A stretch of 61,859 nucleotides of DNA from an uncultured Eubacteriales bacterium (GTDB lineage Bacteria; Bacillota; Clostridia; Oscillospirales; Oscillospiraceae). The notes beneath the pieces are model-generated. The model was not told the DNA's origin, did no database searches, and saw only the letters and a list, made by a program, of their open reading frames with translations. The first letter of the stretch is position 1. Each line of letters opens with the position of its first letter. Shown piece after piece: positions 61,856-61,859 of this stretch. The stretch covers positions 1 to 61,859 of the forward strand of contig CASFNR010000007.1 in NCBI GenBank assembly GCA_949296115.1. Direction: 5' to 3'. A program made the position numbers and the translations under genes.

Positions 61856-61859
61856 GTTG

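Overview
The window is a GC-rich (roughly 60 %) piece of a low-GC-lineage Gram-positive genome, most likely a gut Clostridia member of the Oscillospiraceae/Ruminococcaceae type. This is inferred from AGGAGG ribosome binding sites, TTGACA-17-TATAAT promoters, TTG/GTG starts, a class B sortase, an S11 D,D-carboxypeptidase, a polyglycerol-phosphate (LTA synthase) family enzyme, the sporulation-associated protein RicT, the acetylated diaminopimelate route and cohesin/dockerin modules. No rRNA, tRNA, CRISPR array or phage gene was seen.

Layout. (1) 1-2340: the end of a wall/membrane-anchored surface protein, two small hydrophobic paralogues on the minus strand (one frameshifted), and a truncated plus-strand gene remnant. 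(2) 2341-11110: a surface cluster made of a cohesin-plus-dockerin-like protein, a ~2325-residue dockerin protein (degenerate M23 domain, 69-bp-repeat leucine-rich region, CARDB, InlB-type repeat) split by a one-base frameshift, and a membrane-anchored cohesin. (3) 11247-20304: minus-strand housekeeping and surface genes (NUDIX, RlmD, GNAT, sortase B, an extracytoplasmic LRR protein, a PHP-domain surface protein, a tiny Cys/Asn-rich membrane protein) plus an orphan transcription unit. (4) 20365-28351: divergent dapH versus dapL-patA-asparaginase, a regulated family II pyrophosphatase, holB and ricT. (5) 28376-35609: LTA-synthase-like enzyme and a five-gene nickel/peptide-type ABC importer. (6) 35928-37622: D-Ala-D-Ala carboxypeptidase. 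(7) 37785-60628: a large pectin/uronate utilisation locus. (8) 60771-61855: rpsF-ssb-rpsR on the minus strand.

How the parts work together. The pectin locus reads as a nearly complete intracellular route. An ABC importer would bring in esterified galacturonide oligomers. An acetyl esterase, a pectin methylesterase, a GH28 and a GH105, all without visible signal peptides, would strip and cleave them. KduI/KduD then take the unsaturated product, and UxaC/UxaB/UxaA take galacturonate, to 2-keto-3-deoxygluconate; the kinase and aldolase of the last steps are not in the window. An AraC regulator sits directly upstream of kduI. The importer is unusual: besides two permeases and one lipoprotein it has two tandem 361-residue ATPases and five extra small membrane proteins (four of them interleaved with the ATPases) for which I know no function.

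The most striking non-coding signal is a ~200-250 bp element rich in hairpins, present twice (13732-13930 and, inverted, 35645-35892). Each copy is flanked by direct duplicates of the local transcription terminator, and those duplicates differ between the two sites.
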